The notes under the pieces: generated by a model
The model's input: the letters and a program-made list of their open reading frames with translations, nothing else
Told to the model about the DNA's origin: nothing
The model's database searches: none
Source: Rosettibacter firmus
GTDB taxonomy: Bacteria > Bacteroidota > Ignavibacteria > Ignavibacteriales > Melioribacteraceae
Reading direction: 5' to 3'
DNA: 64,000 bases
NCBI RefSeq assembly: GCF_036860695.1
Contig: NZ_JAYKGJ010000001.1
Span: 558,001-622,000 of the forward strand
Shown: positions 53,360-63,389 of the stretch, piece by piece
Numbering within the stretch: position 1 is the first letter of the stretch
Layout of the letters: every line of letters begins with the position of its first letter
Program-made: the position numbers and the translations under genes

Positions 53360-55414
53360 TTATTTTTTATTTGAGTTCCACCTGAAAAGTACAAGAGTAA
53401 TATCATCGTGTTGTGTATTATCTTTTGAGAACAATGTTAAGTCTTTTATAATTTCGTTTGATATTTCATCAATAGATTTACAACAATTTTTTTGAATTAT
53501 ACTTTCAAATCTATCATAGCCATAATCTTTATATTCTGCATTCTTAGCTTCTGGTATACCATCCGAGTAAAATGCAACAATATCTCCATCTTTAAGCTTA
53601 ATTTGCATTTCTTTTAAAGTATTTCCAAATACATTTGCATAGTCAAGTCCAAGTCCAATACCTGATGGAAGTAATCTTTCAGTCTTATTTTGTGAACAAT
53701 AAATTGCAGGAGGATGCCCTGCTCTTACAAAATTCAGAATACCATTTTTTTTGTCTATTATTCCATAAACAGCAGTAATAAAACTTTTTTTATCAAGACT
53801 TTTTTTAAGAATATCATTTATTTTTATTAACATTTCTCTTGGTTCAAAAATTATTTTCGATAATGATTCAAAAATTCCTTTAATCTCTGCCATAATAAAT
53901 GCAGCAGTTATTCCTTTACCAGAAACATCTGCAACAGCAAAACCAAGGTTATTCTCATCAAGTTCAAAAAAGTCATAATAATCTCCACCTACTTCGAATG
54001 CTGGTATAAATAATGCAGATATTTCCAACTCACTTGATGAAGGAATTTTATGAGGAAGAATTTTTCTTTGAACATCTCTTGCTACATCAAGTTCTTTTTC
54101 TAATCTTTCTTTTTCAATTGATTGAGCAATTAACTTAGCATTCTCAAGTGCAACAGCAGCATAATATGCAAATGCTTGGATTGAACGTTTATCTTCTTCG
54201 TCAAAATTTATTTCGTGTTTTCTTGCAGCAAATAAATAACCATTTATATTTCCATGTACTTTTAGAGGTGCAATTGCAATGGATTTATATTCAATTGGAG
54301 TTTCCTGAAATAATTGATTTAAATAACTATAATCCAGTATTTGAACATCATCAATAAGTTTAATCTTTTGAAGCGTTACTTTTGTAATGTTATCTGCATC
54401 AACATAAGCAATATTTTTAACTGAATTTAATTCATAATTATTTTCTTTTATAGTAATCAGCCAGGCAGAATACGAGTTACATACTTTTGTAGTTATTGAA
54501 GTAATTGTATCTGCAAGTTCTTTAAAGTCAAAAACCTGTGTAATTAATTTCGTCAAATCCATAAGTGAAGAAACTTCTTCAGATTTTCTATCGAATGCTG
54601 CAGCTGTAGGTAAGTGAAACAAAGTGGTAAAAAATATTATTCCAAAATAAATCATACCATAAATCATAACTAAACTATAAATGGAATAAAATCCAGATGA
54701 AAAATTAAAAAGTAAAATTTTTGCTGGTGCGTTTTCTGTAAGTAAAGAAAAGTTAAGTCCAAAAAGAATTGAAAGAATAATTGATATAACTAATAAATAG
54801 ACCTTTTGCTTTTTAGTAAGAAATGCAATCCAGGAAACTTTTAAGGAATTCAAGCAAATCAAAACTATTGAAACAACATAAAAAGCATCGTGAATATAAT
54901 CATAAGATGCATTTACAGGATTTAGATCCGAAATAAAAGTTAAAGAAAAAAATGCCAGCATGGTATTGAAGTAAATTGATTGATCTTTAACCTGTCTCAA
55001 AAAAAATAATGTTCTGAATGTTGAAAAAATATAGATAGCAACAATTACAAAAACAAAATCAATGGCTATAAATATTAATGAATTGAAAAAATTTGATTGA
55101 ACACTATCCTGCACGCTTTTCCCGAGAAGTGCATTTGATACAGAAATAACAAAGAATATGAGTGCTCCTAAAATTCCAGTATTTAATACTAAAGAAAGTG
55201 GAGTTTCCTTTTTAGTTTCTACTATTGTATTCACATAATTGAAAAGAAAATAAAGAACACCAAAAACCAGCAGTTCATTTATTATAAATGGAATTAAAGA
55301 AGTGTTGATGGGTATAACAAGTTTATAAACTACAAGTAATATCGATATAATAATCGTATTCTCTAATTTATTAGCTAAATATATTTTTGAATTCAATTTA
55401 CTTATAGTATACAT
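53360..55414 (-). CDS. Membrane-bound GAF/SpoIIE-type serine phosphatase
   Basis: The 684-residue protein has about eight to nine hydrophobic segments in the first ~270 residues, a GAF domain (about 285-430), a coiled linker (IEKERLEKELDVARDVQRK) and a C-terminal PP2C/SpoIIE domain (about 455-680) with GGDYYDFFELDE, VADVSGKGITAAFIMAEIKG, RAGHPPAIY and QHDDITLVLFRW. The catalytic metal-binding residues are intact. It is probably a membrane sensor that dephosphorylates a STAS partner. It lies between the STAS gene and the ECF-associated gene on the same strand. A second, soluble phosphatase is nearby, so two inputs may feed one switch. Confidence 0.88.
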   Translation of the reverse strand: MYTISKLNSKIYLANKLENTIIISILLVVYKLVIPINTSLIPFIINELLVFGVLYFLFNYVNTIVETKKETPLSLVLNTGILGALIFFVISVSNALLGKSVQDSVQSNFFNSLIFIAIDFVFVIVAIYIFSTFRTLFFLRQVKDQSIYFNTMLAFFSLTFISDLNPVNASYDYIHDAFYVVSIVLICLNSLKVSWIAFLTKKQKVYLLVISIILSILFGLNFSLLTENAPAKILLFNFSSGFYSIYSLVMIYGMIYFGIIFFTTLFHLPTAAAFDRKSEEVSSLMDLTKLITQVFDFKELADTITSITTKVCNSYSAWLITIKENNYELNSVKNIAYVDADNITKVTLQKIKLIDDVQILDYSYLNQLFQETPIEYKSIAIAPLKVHGNINGYLFAARKHEINFDEEDKRSIQAFAYYAAVALENAKLIAQSIEKERLEKELDVARDVQRKILPHKIPSSSELEISALFIPAFEVGGDYYDFFELDENNLGFAVADVSGKGITAAFIMAEIKGIFESLSKIIFEPREMLIKINDILKKSLDKKSFITAVYGIIDKKNGILNFVRAGHPPAIYCSQNKTERLLPSGIGLGLDYANVFGNTLKEMQIKLKDGDIVAFYSDGIPEAKNAEYKDYGYDRFESIIQKNCCKSIDEISNEIIKDLTLFSKDNTQHDDITLVLFRWNSNKK

Positions 55415-55447
55415 AATTATACTGAAATTAGTTGATCACTTTTTTAA

Positions 55448-56602
55448 TTACTTTCTAAATTTTTTATTAATAGAATCTGAATAATCGTTTTCAAATTGTT
55501 TTACCATCGAATCTATTTTTTTACCGAACTCTTCCCAATCTTTTGTTTTTTCAAATGCTTTTGATTGTTTATTTATAATATCGACGGGGTTTATGAATTT
55601 AAACTCTTTTATTTTTTTTGTTTCTTCTTTCCTTTCATGACTCTTAATTTTAATATTTAATTGTTCATTAAGTTTTTTTAAGGCTATATCTAATTCTTTC
55701 ATTTGCACTTCGACATTTTCATTAAAGTCTGGAATCATGTTCTTTAGTTCAATCGGGATATTAATTATTATTTTATTTGAATCAACAATGGAAGATAATT
55801 TTTTCAATTTATGTTCATTCATATCAAAATTTAATTCAACACTTATTTCTTTACTATGTTGATTCCCGAGTTGTGGAAATCTAATATCTCCACTTAAATA
55901 AAGCTTTGATGTATCGGGTACAAAAGATTTTTTAAAGATTGAATCGGGGGTTATAAAAATATATTCTTTGTAAGGTCTTTTTCTAATTTTAGAAATAAAT
56001 TCAGTTATATTAATTTTATTCCGAATATCATGATTAAATATTTTTTCGAGATTAACTCGGTTTAGTTTCAATAAATAATTTATTAAATCGGCAGCAACAA
56101 CTTTTTGTAAATCTATTAATTTTGGATTTATAGCCAGTGTGTTTTTATCGTTTGCCAATATTGAAACAGTAATATCGTTCTTATACGAATTCAGTATTGA
56201 ATCGATATCTTCTTTTTCTTTTTTGTTAATTCCAAGGTCTTTAATAAATCGTTCATAATTTTCAGTATTTTTATTAAAAGGTAGAGTCTTTATTTCAAAT
56301 ACTGTTTTATTTTTATCGTCTTCTGTAATTAAAAGTACTTTATCTTTATTTTTATCGATAGGGATTGTATTGAATAAAGCAAAATTGAAAATATCTTCGG
56401 TAGTAATCTGCGATTTTGAAAAAATTGGATAAAGATTATCCATATAAAACGAAACTAAGTCTTTTTTCCCTTCTTCTATTAAGTTTCCAACTTTTTCTTT
56501 GTTATAACGAAATATTAGTATCAGTATTAAAGTTAGTAAAATAATTGGGGTTACTGGTAAATATTTCTTAACAATATTTTTTTCATTCAATTCAGAATTC
56601 AT
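55448..56602 (-). CDS. Membrane-anchored protein of unknown function beside the ECF sigma factor gene
   Basis: I do not recognise this 384-residue protein. It has a short basic cytoplasmic tail (about 1-14), one hydrophobic helix (about 15-32), and a long charged region expected outside the membrane, with predicted helix and coiled-coil character near the C-terminus (MKELDIALKKLNEQLNIKIK). It contains no cysteine-zinc ZAS motif. It begins 1 bp after the ECF sigma factor stop, the place where anti-sigma factors usually lie, but the cytoplasmic part seems too small for a classical one. It could be a partner, a sensor or an extracytoplasmic subunit. Confidence 0.6.
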   Translation of the reverse strand: MNSELNEKNIVKKYLPVTPIILLTLILILIFRYNKEKVGNLIEEGKKDLVSFYMDNLYPIFSKSQITTEDIFNFALFNTIPIDKNKDKVLLITEDDKNKTVFEIKTLPFNKNTENYERFIKDLGINKKEKEDIDSILNSYKNDITVSILANDKNTLAINPKLIDLQKVVAADLINYLLKLNRVNLEKIFNHDIRNKINITEFISKIRKRPYKEYIFITPDSIFKKSFVPDTSKLYLSGDIRFPQLGNQHSKEISVELNFDMNEHKLKKLSSIVDSNKIIINIPIELKNMIPDFNENVEVQMKELDIALKKLNEQLNIKIKSHERKEETKKIKEFKFINPVDIINKQSKAFEKTKDWEEFGKKIDSMVKQFENDYSDSINKKFRK

Positions 56603-56603
56603 A

Positions 56604-57194
56604 TCAAAATCTTAATTCTTTTTGAAATGGTTCTAAAATTATTCTTAAACTTTCTCGTGCTCTAAATATTCTTGATTTAATTACGCCAACATCAGTACCA
56701 AGTTGATCAGCTATTTCTTTATAACTAAGTCCATCAATATCTCTGAGAATGAGAGGTATTTTTAATTTTTCTGGTAATTTATCAATTGCCTTTCGCACTA
56801 ATTGTGGAATATCAATATTTTCTGAAAAAGTACCAGATGAATATTCCCTATCGGAATCACTTAATGGAACAAAAATACTTCTAACCTTTTTTTTACGTAA
56901 ATAATCTCTGCACTTATTAATTGTTATTCGATATAACCATGTTGTAAATTTAGATTCAAATCTAAACTCACGTAATTTATGATAGACACTTATAAAAACA
57001 TCCTGAGAAATATCATCAATCCCTTCGGTATCACCAAGTGTAATAAAAATTAAATTTCTCACTTTATCTCTATGTTTAATTACAAGAGTTCTAAAAGTTG
57101 ATTCGTCGCCATCAATAAAACTTTTTATCAGATCAAAATCTTCATTTTCAACAGCAGTATTTTCAAGTTTTTCATTATTTTGTTCTAAAGTCAT
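56604..57194 (-). CDS. ECF-type RNA polymerase sigma factor
   Basis: The 196-residue protein has sigma region 2 (about 35-105, DVFISVYHKLREFRFESKFT and TWLYRITINKCRDYLRKKK) and region 4 (about 135-185, LPEKLKIPLILRDIDGLSYK then EIADQLGTDVGVIKSRIFRA). It resembles the RpoE/SigW class. It is divergently transcribed from a STAS gene and is followed at 1 bp by the unrecognised membrane protein. It lies at the head of the minus-strand partner-switching block. Its promoter would be in 57195-57399. Confidence 0.93.
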   Translation of the reverse strand: MTLEQNNEKLENTAVENEDFDLIKSFIDGDESTFRTLVIKHRDKVRNLIFITLGDTEGIDDISQDVFISVYHKLREFRFESKFTTWLYRITINKCRDYLRKKKVRSIFVPLSDSDREYSSGTFSENIDIPQLVRKAIDKLPEKLKIPLILRDIDGLSYKEIADQLGTDVGVIKSRIFRARESLRIILEPFQKELRF

Positions 57195-57399
57195 ACTTTT
57201 AGACGATAAATAAATAATAATGTTATATTAAAAAAATTTTAATAAGCTCTATCATTGAAAGTAAAAATATTTTATTTTTACAATAGTATTCAATAACTTA
57301 ACTACCAATATATATAATTTATTTTTTATAATACCCAGCAAAGATTTTAATAATAATTTTATCAAAATATAGAATAAAAAATTAATACCAGGAGTAATT

Positions 57400-57744
57400 A
57401 TGAAAATAAAAACTTATGAAAAATATGGAGCAGTAGTAATTGAACTCAAAGGAAATGTAATGGGTGGTCCTGAAGCTCAGGAATTTAGTAACCTATTACA
57501 TAAACTATTAGATGAGGGGAAGAAAAATGTAGTTGTTGATTTAGCCGATTGTAAATTTATGAATAGTTCTGGATTGGGAATGTTAATCAGTGGTTATACA
57601 ACAATGAAAAATGGAGGAGGAACTTTAAAATTAGCTAATGCCACAGAGAAAATTGAAAGTCTCCTTGTTATTACAAAATTAATAACAATATTTGAGCATT
57701 ATACATCTGTTGAAGAAGCTGTCAAAAGTTTCAGTAATCAATAA
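57400..57744 (+). CDS. STAS-domain anti-anti-sigma factor (second copy)
   Basis: The 114-residue single STAS domain has GAVVIELKGNVMGGPEAQEF and the phosphorylation loop CKFMNSSGLGMLISG (S56/S57). It is divergent from the ECF sigma gene and separated by 205 bp, yet probably works with the phosphatases and kinase of the neighbouring block. It has its own AGGAG ribosome-binding site and is followed by purA after 67 bp. Confidence 0.9.
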   Translation: MKIKTYEKYGAVVIELKGNVMGGPEAQEFSNLLHKLLDEGKKNVVVDLADCKFMNSSGLGMLISGYTTMKNGGGTLKLANATEKIESLLVITKLITIFEHYTSVEEAVKSFSNQ

Positions 57745-57805
57745 TAGGATTTGAATTCAACTGATGTAATTTTATCCTTCCTTTGAAATATTATACTGGA
57801 GTTAA

Positions 57806-59080
<1,275 letters not shown>

Positions 59081-59130
59081 TTGCATTTTCACTATTATCT
59101 CCCAGAAAATATTCTTAATAAAATATCAAT

Positions 59131-60354
59131 ATGAAATTTTTTAAAAGCTCTTTTGCTTTTACATTAAAATTATTACTGCTAATTATTGGATCTTTAATAG
59201 CACTCGGCACCTGGTATTACACTCAAACACTTGTAAATAAACTTCAGAAAAGAGAAAAAGAAATTGTAGAACTTTATGCTAAAAGTCTCGAATACATTAC
59301 AAGCACTACAACAATGGAAACTGATCTTACTTTTATATTTCAAAATATTATTCAAAGAATTGATTTCCCCTTAATATTAACTGACCAAAACCATCAGCTT
59401 ATTTCAAGTGAAGTCGGGATAGGATATAAAAATATTGAAATAAAAAAAGGCTTATCAAAAACACAGATTAAAAAAATATTAAATGAGAAATTAGAAGAAC
59501 TTAAAAGTAAACATCCTCCTATAAGTGTCAAAACACCAGATGGAAAAGTAATTCAATATTTATATTATGGCGATTCAGAAATAATAGAGAAGTTAAAATA
59601 TTATCCATATCTTCAAATTTTGTTTGCCATCTTCTTTTTAATTATTGCATACTCAAGTTTTAATTACATAAGAAAAAATGAACAAAGCAGTATATGGGTA
59701 GGAATGGCTAAAGAAACTGCACATCAATTAGGAACACCTATTTCAAGTTTATTAGGCTGGAATGAAATATTAAGAATGAATTACGATAATCCAGATAAAG
59801 TTTTTGACATTGCAGAAGAAATTAAAAATGACCTTAATAGATTAAATAAAATTACAACCAGATTTTCAAAAATAGGTTCACAGGCAGATTTAAAAGATGA
59901 ATCACCTTACGAAATTATTTTAAAAGTTATTCATTATTTTGAAAGAAGAATTCCACAATTAGGAAAAAATATTGTTTTATCGATTCATGGCGATAAAGAA
60001 GTAAAAGCAAAAATTAATCCTGAGTTATTTGAATGGGTTATAGAAAATTTAATAAAAAATGCACTCGATGCTATTGAAAATAAAGATGGTAAAATAGACT
60101 TTAATATTTATACTACAAAAAAGTTAGTACACATTGAAATCTCAGATACCGGAAAAGGTATAGAGCAAAACAAGAAAAAGGAAATTTTTAAGCCTGGCTA
60201 TTCAACTAAAAAAAGAGGTTGGGGTTTGGGTTTAAGTCTATCAAAAAGAATTATAGAAAATTATCATAAAGGAAAAATCTTTGTTAAAGAATCAATTCCT
60301 AATAAAGGAACTACTTTTAAGATAATATTGAATCGAAGTAAAAGTGAAATATAA
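59131..60354 (+). CDS. Membrane sensor histidine kinase
   Basis: The 407-residue protein has two membrane helices (about 10-30 and 158-178) flanking a ~125-residue extracytoplasmic sensor region, then the dimerisation/phosphoacceptor segment WVGMAKETAHQLGTPISSLL with H198. The ATPase domain has N306/N310 in NLIKNALDAIE, DTGKG (339-343) and GWGLGL (363-368). The AHQLGTP form of the H-box is the variant often seen in Bacteroidota. No response regulator gene lies next to it, so it is an orphan kinase here; the signal is unknown. It is followed by a non-coding stretch with a probable small RNA. Confidence 0.92.
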   Translation: MKFFKSSFAFTLKLLLLIIGSLIALGTWYYTQTLVNKLQKREKEIVELYAKSLEYITSTTTMETDLTFIFQNIIQRIDFPLILTDQNHQLISSEVGIGYKNIEIKKGLSKTQIKKILNEKLEELKSKHPPISVKTPDGKVIQYLYYGDSEIIEKLKYYPYLQILFAIFFLIIAYSSFNYIRKNEQSSIWVGMAKETAHQLGTPISSLLGWNEILRMNYDNPDKVFDIAEEIKNDLNRLNKITTRFSKIGSQADLKDESPYEIILKVIHYFERRIPQLGKNIVLSIHGDKEVKAKINPELFEWVIENLIKNALDAIENKDGKIDFNIYTTKKLVHIEISDTGKGIEQNKKKEIFKPGYSTKKRGWGLGLSLSKRIIENYHKGKIFVKESIPNKGTTFKIILNRSKSEI

Positions 60355-60434
60355 ATCAATTGTTTTTTTAATTTTCCACTTTTAAAAAATTATTAACATT
60401 TTAAATAATTTTTTTAAAGAGATAAATTTTTCCT

Positions 60435-60462
60435 TTGCAATTTGTAAATGATTATTTATATT
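60435..60462 (+). promoter_or_regulatory. Promoter of the C-rich small RNA
   Basis: TTGCAA (60435-60440) and TATATT (60457-60462) are spaced by 16 bases. The -10 continues as TATATTTG, which also matches the Bacteroidota TAnnTTTG form. It predicts transcription from about 60469. Confidence 0.6.
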
Positions 60463-60468
60463 TGCATA

Positions 60469-60581
60469 GGAAAATCCCTCGACACAAAGGAATTGCCCTC
60501 GTTCCTGAGTGTCGGTAACCCTCCTAATAAAAGCATATCGAACTGGTATGGTGTCGCCCTCAGCCATACCAGTTTTTTTTT
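60469..60581 (+). ncRNA. Probable small RNA with four CCCTC motifs
   Basis: In the gap between the histidine kinase and the deaminase, a promoter is followed by ~113 nt ending in a strong intrinsic terminator. CGACAC (60480-60485) pairs with GTGTCG (60509-60514), and inside it GGAA pairs with TTCC around the loop TTGCCCTCG. The terminator stem ACTGGTATGG/CCATACCAGT (60542-60551/60564-60573) has the loop TGTCGCCCTCAG and is followed by eight T residues. CCCTC occurs four times (60476, 60496, 60519, 60557), in loops or single-stranded parts. This is the style of C-rich sRNAs that bind Shine-Dalgarno regions. I do not recognise a known family, and it is not SRP RNA or 6S RNA. Confidence 0.75.
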
Positions 60582-60641
60582 AAACTTATCAGCATTATTT
60601 TTTAAATCTAATTATCAAATTTTAAATTCTGGAGAACAATA

Positions 60642-61136
60642 ATGGCTAATTCAAATAAAAAAAGACCATCATGGGATGAATATTTCCTGAAAGTAGCAAT
60701 GCTTGTTTCCGAACGTGCTACCTGTCCTCGTATGCATTGTGGCTGTGTAATTGTTAAAGATAAACAAATCCTTTCAACCGGATATAATGGTTCAATTCCT
60801 GGAGATGATCACTGTGAAGATGTAGGTTGTATGATTGTTGATAATCATTGTGTGAGAACCATTCATGCAGAAATGAATGCACTACTTCAATGTGCTTTAC
60901 ATGGTGTTAGTACACAGGGGGCAACTGCCTATATAACAAATATGCCTTGTACTAATTGTGCTAAAGCCCTAATAGCTGCTGGTATTAAGGAAATTGTAAT
61001 TTTTTCGGATTACCATGATACATTAGCCGAAGAGTTTTTTGCTAAAGCAAAAGTAAACATTAAAAGATTACCTATGCCTAATAGAGAAATTAACTACGAC
61101 CTTGAGAATTATTCATCTGCTAAAAAATTAAAATAA
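60642..61136 (+). CDS. Deoxycytidylate (dCMP) deaminase
   Basis: The 164-residue zinc enzyme deaminates dCMP to dUMP for thymidylate synthesis. The catalytic zinc ligands and Glu are in HAEMNALLQ (H75, E77) and PCTNC (C103, C106). The N-terminal Cys-rich segments (CPRMHCGC and DHCEDVGC) form the extra zinc site usual in dCMP deaminases of the ComEB/T4 kind. GGAG lies 8 bases before the ATG. It stands between the small RNA and ppk1. Confidence 0.95.
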   Translation: MANSNKKRPSWDEYFLKVAMLVSERATCPRMHCGCVIVKDKQILSTGYNGSIPGDDHCEDVGCMIVDNHCVRTIHAEMNALLQCALHGVSTQGATAYITNMPCTNCAKALIAAGIKEIVIFSDYHDTLAEEFFAKAKVNIKRLPMPNREINYDLENYSSAKKLK

Positions 61137-61227
61137 TAATTATTAATTGAAACAAAGTATTTAATAAGAATTATAAGTAATTGAAAATAAAAAGCATTAT
61201 ATTCAATTAAAAATTCTATTTCTATTT

Positions 61228-63360
61228 ATGAAACTAACAAAAGATTATTTACAAAAATATTTCAAACCACAATATTATTTTAATCGCGATTTGAGCTGGC
61301 TGGAATTTAATCGAAGAGTGCTTGAAGAAGCATTAAATCCAAATTTACCACTATTAGAAAAAGTTAAATTTATCTCTATTTTCTTCTCTAATCTTGATGA
61401 ATTTTATATGATACGTGTTTCTGGTCTCAAAGAACAAATTAGAGCTAAAGTTTTTGAAACTTCTATTGATGGATTAACTCCTATAGAACAACTCCATCAA
61501 ATTGAAAATACATTAAGACCAATGCTTCAACAAATTTATCTTTACTGGAATAACTATATTATACCTGAGTTAAAAAAAAATAAAATCTACATATGTAAAC
61601 TTGATGAGCTTTCAAAAGAAGAAAGAGAGGGATTGAATAATTATTTTATAAAGGAAATTTATCCTATTTTAACTCCACTTGCTTTCGATCCAGGAAGACC
61701 TTTCCCATATATTTCTAATCTTAGCTTAAGCTTGGCCATTTTAATTAAAAAGCCTACTGGTGAAAAACATTTTGCAAGAGTGAAAGTACCAAGCATTTTA
61801 CCCAGACTATTACGGGTGGACAAACTTATCAAACATGATTCAAGAAATAATAATGGTAAAATTAAATTCGTCTGGATCGGAGAATTAATAAAATCAAATC
61901 TTAACATGTTATTTCCCGGTTTAGAAGTACTCGAAGCATATCTATTTAGAATTACAAGAAATACTGATCTTGAAATTCAAGAGGATGAAGCAGACGATTT
62001 ACTCGAGCTTATAGAAGAAAATATAAGACAAAGAAAATTTGGTTCAGTAGTCAGATTAGAAGTTGAAAAGCAAATGCCTGATTATATGATTGATACTCTC
62101 ATAGAAAATCTGGAAATAACTCGTGATGATTTGCACATCATCGATGGTCCTTTAGGACTAAGTGATGTTATGTTACTCTACGACTTAGCTCTCCCTCATC
62201 TGAAAGATAAACCGTTCTATCCTGTAACTCCTCCAATATTTGATGAAGATGAAAATATTTTTTCACTTATTAGCAATAAAGATATTTTAATTATACATCC
62301 ATACGAATCATTTACGCCTGTTGTTGATTTTATCAAAGAAGCATCTCGAGATCCAGATGTATTAGCCATAAAACAAACACTATATAGAGTTGGTCAAAAT
62401 TCTCCCATCGTAAAGTATTTAATTGAAGCAGCTGAAAGAAAAAAACAGGTTGCCGTGCTGGTTGAACTTAAAGCAAGATTCGACGAAGAAAACAATATTT
62501 ATTGGGCACGCGAACTTGAAAAAGCAGGTGTTCATGTAGTTTATGGTTTAGTAGGACTAAAAACTCATGCAAAAATGACACTTGTGGTAAGAAGAGAAGC
62601 TGAAGGTGTAAAACGCTATGTCCATTTAAGCACAGGAAATTATAATATTGATACTGCCAAAGTTTACACTGATATTGGACTTTTTACTACCGATGAAGAA
62701 ATATGTGCTGATGTTTCAGAAATTTTTAATTATTTAACTGGTTATTCAGAGCAAAAAGAATATAGAAAATTATCTGTTGCTCCTATAAATAAAAGACAAA
62801 CTTTCTTAGAGTTAATTGAACGAGAAATAAAAAATGTAAAAACTTATGGTAAAGGGCACTTGATATTCAAACTTAATTCACTTGTTGATCCTGTGCTAAT
62901 TGCTTCTCTTTATGAAGCCTCGCGACAGGGTGTAAAAATTGATTTAATTGTTAGAGGAATTTGTTGTCTTATCCCTCAAGTACCAGGATTAAGTGAAAAT
63001 ATTAGAGTAATAAGCATAGTCGGAAGATTTTTAGAGCATAGTAGAATCTATTATTTCTATAATAATGGTAATGAAGAAATTTATTTAAGTAGTGCAGACT
63101 TAATGCAGAGGAATTTAGATCGTAGAGTTGAAATTACATTCCCTATTAAAGATCCCGAGCACAAAGCATTTTTAAAAGAACATATTTTAGATACTTGCTT
63201 AAAAGATAATGTAAAAGCAAGAATATTATTACCAACAGGGAAATATGTTTTCAATCATCCAGTTTATAATGAATCTCTTGTGGATCATCAAGAATATATG
63301 ATGCAATTAGTGAATAACAATTATAAAAAATCTCTTGCATCTAAAATTAATAATAAATAA
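61228..63360 (+). CDS. ppk1: Polyphosphate kinase 1
   Basis: The 710-residue enzyme makes and uses polyphosphate from ATP. It has the N-terminal domain (about 10-115, with FNRDLSWLEFNRRVLEEA), the head domain (~125-320) and two C-terminal phospholipase-D-like domains. The autophosphorylated histidine is H447 in KTHAKMTLVVRRE, and H604 in EHSRIYYFYNNG is the second active-site histidine; SSADLMQRNLDRRVEITFP follows. The length is normal and no part is missing. It ends 29 bp from the convergent feoB end. Confidence 0.97.
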   Translation: MKLTKDYLQKYFKPQYYFNRDLSWLEFNRRVLEEALNPNLPLLEKVKFISIFFSNLDEFYMIRVSGLKEQIRAKVFETSIDGLTPIEQLHQIENTLRPMLQQIYLYWNNYIIPELKKNKIYICKLDELSKEEREGLNNYFIKEIYPILTPLAFDPGRPFPYISNLSLSLAILIKKPTGEKHFARVKVPSILPRLLRVDKLIKHDSRNNNGKIKFVWIGELIKSNLNMLFPGLEVLEAYLFRITRNTDLEIQEDEADDLLELIEENIRQRKFGSVVRLEVEKQMPDYMIDTLIENLEITRDDLHIIDGPLGLSDVMLLYDLALPHLKDKPFYPVTPPIFDEDENIFSLISNKDILIIHPYESFTPVVDFIKEASRDPDVLAIKQTLYRVGQNSPIVKYLIEAAERKKQVAVLVELKARFDEENNIYWARELEKAGVHVVYGLVGLKTHAKMTLVVRREAEGVKRYVHLSTGNYNIDTAKVYTDIGLFTTDEEICADVSEIFNYLTGYSEQKEYRKLSVAPINKRQTFLELIEREIKNVKTYGKGHLIFKLNSLVDPVLIASLYEASRQGVKIDLIVRGICCLIPQVPGLSENIRVISIVGRFLEHSRIYYFYNNGNEEIYLSSADLMQRNLDRRVEITFPIKDPEHKAFLKEHILDTCLKDNVKARILLPTGKYVFNHPVYNESLVDHQEYMMQLVNNNYKKSLASKINNK

Positions 63361-63389
63361 AAATCATATTCTCTTTTTATTACTTCCAA

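Noticed and set aside
60469-60581. Identity of the small RNA as SRP (4.5S) RNA, 6S RNA or tmRNA
   Set aside because: It lacks the GGAAG-type SRP apical loop, the large open bubble of 6S RNA and any tRNA-like end.
60382-60642. Short ORFs on both strands across the gap between the histidine kinase and the deaminase
   Set aside because: They have no ribosome-binding sites and no recognisable protein features, and they cover the promoter, hairpins and terminator of the small RNA.
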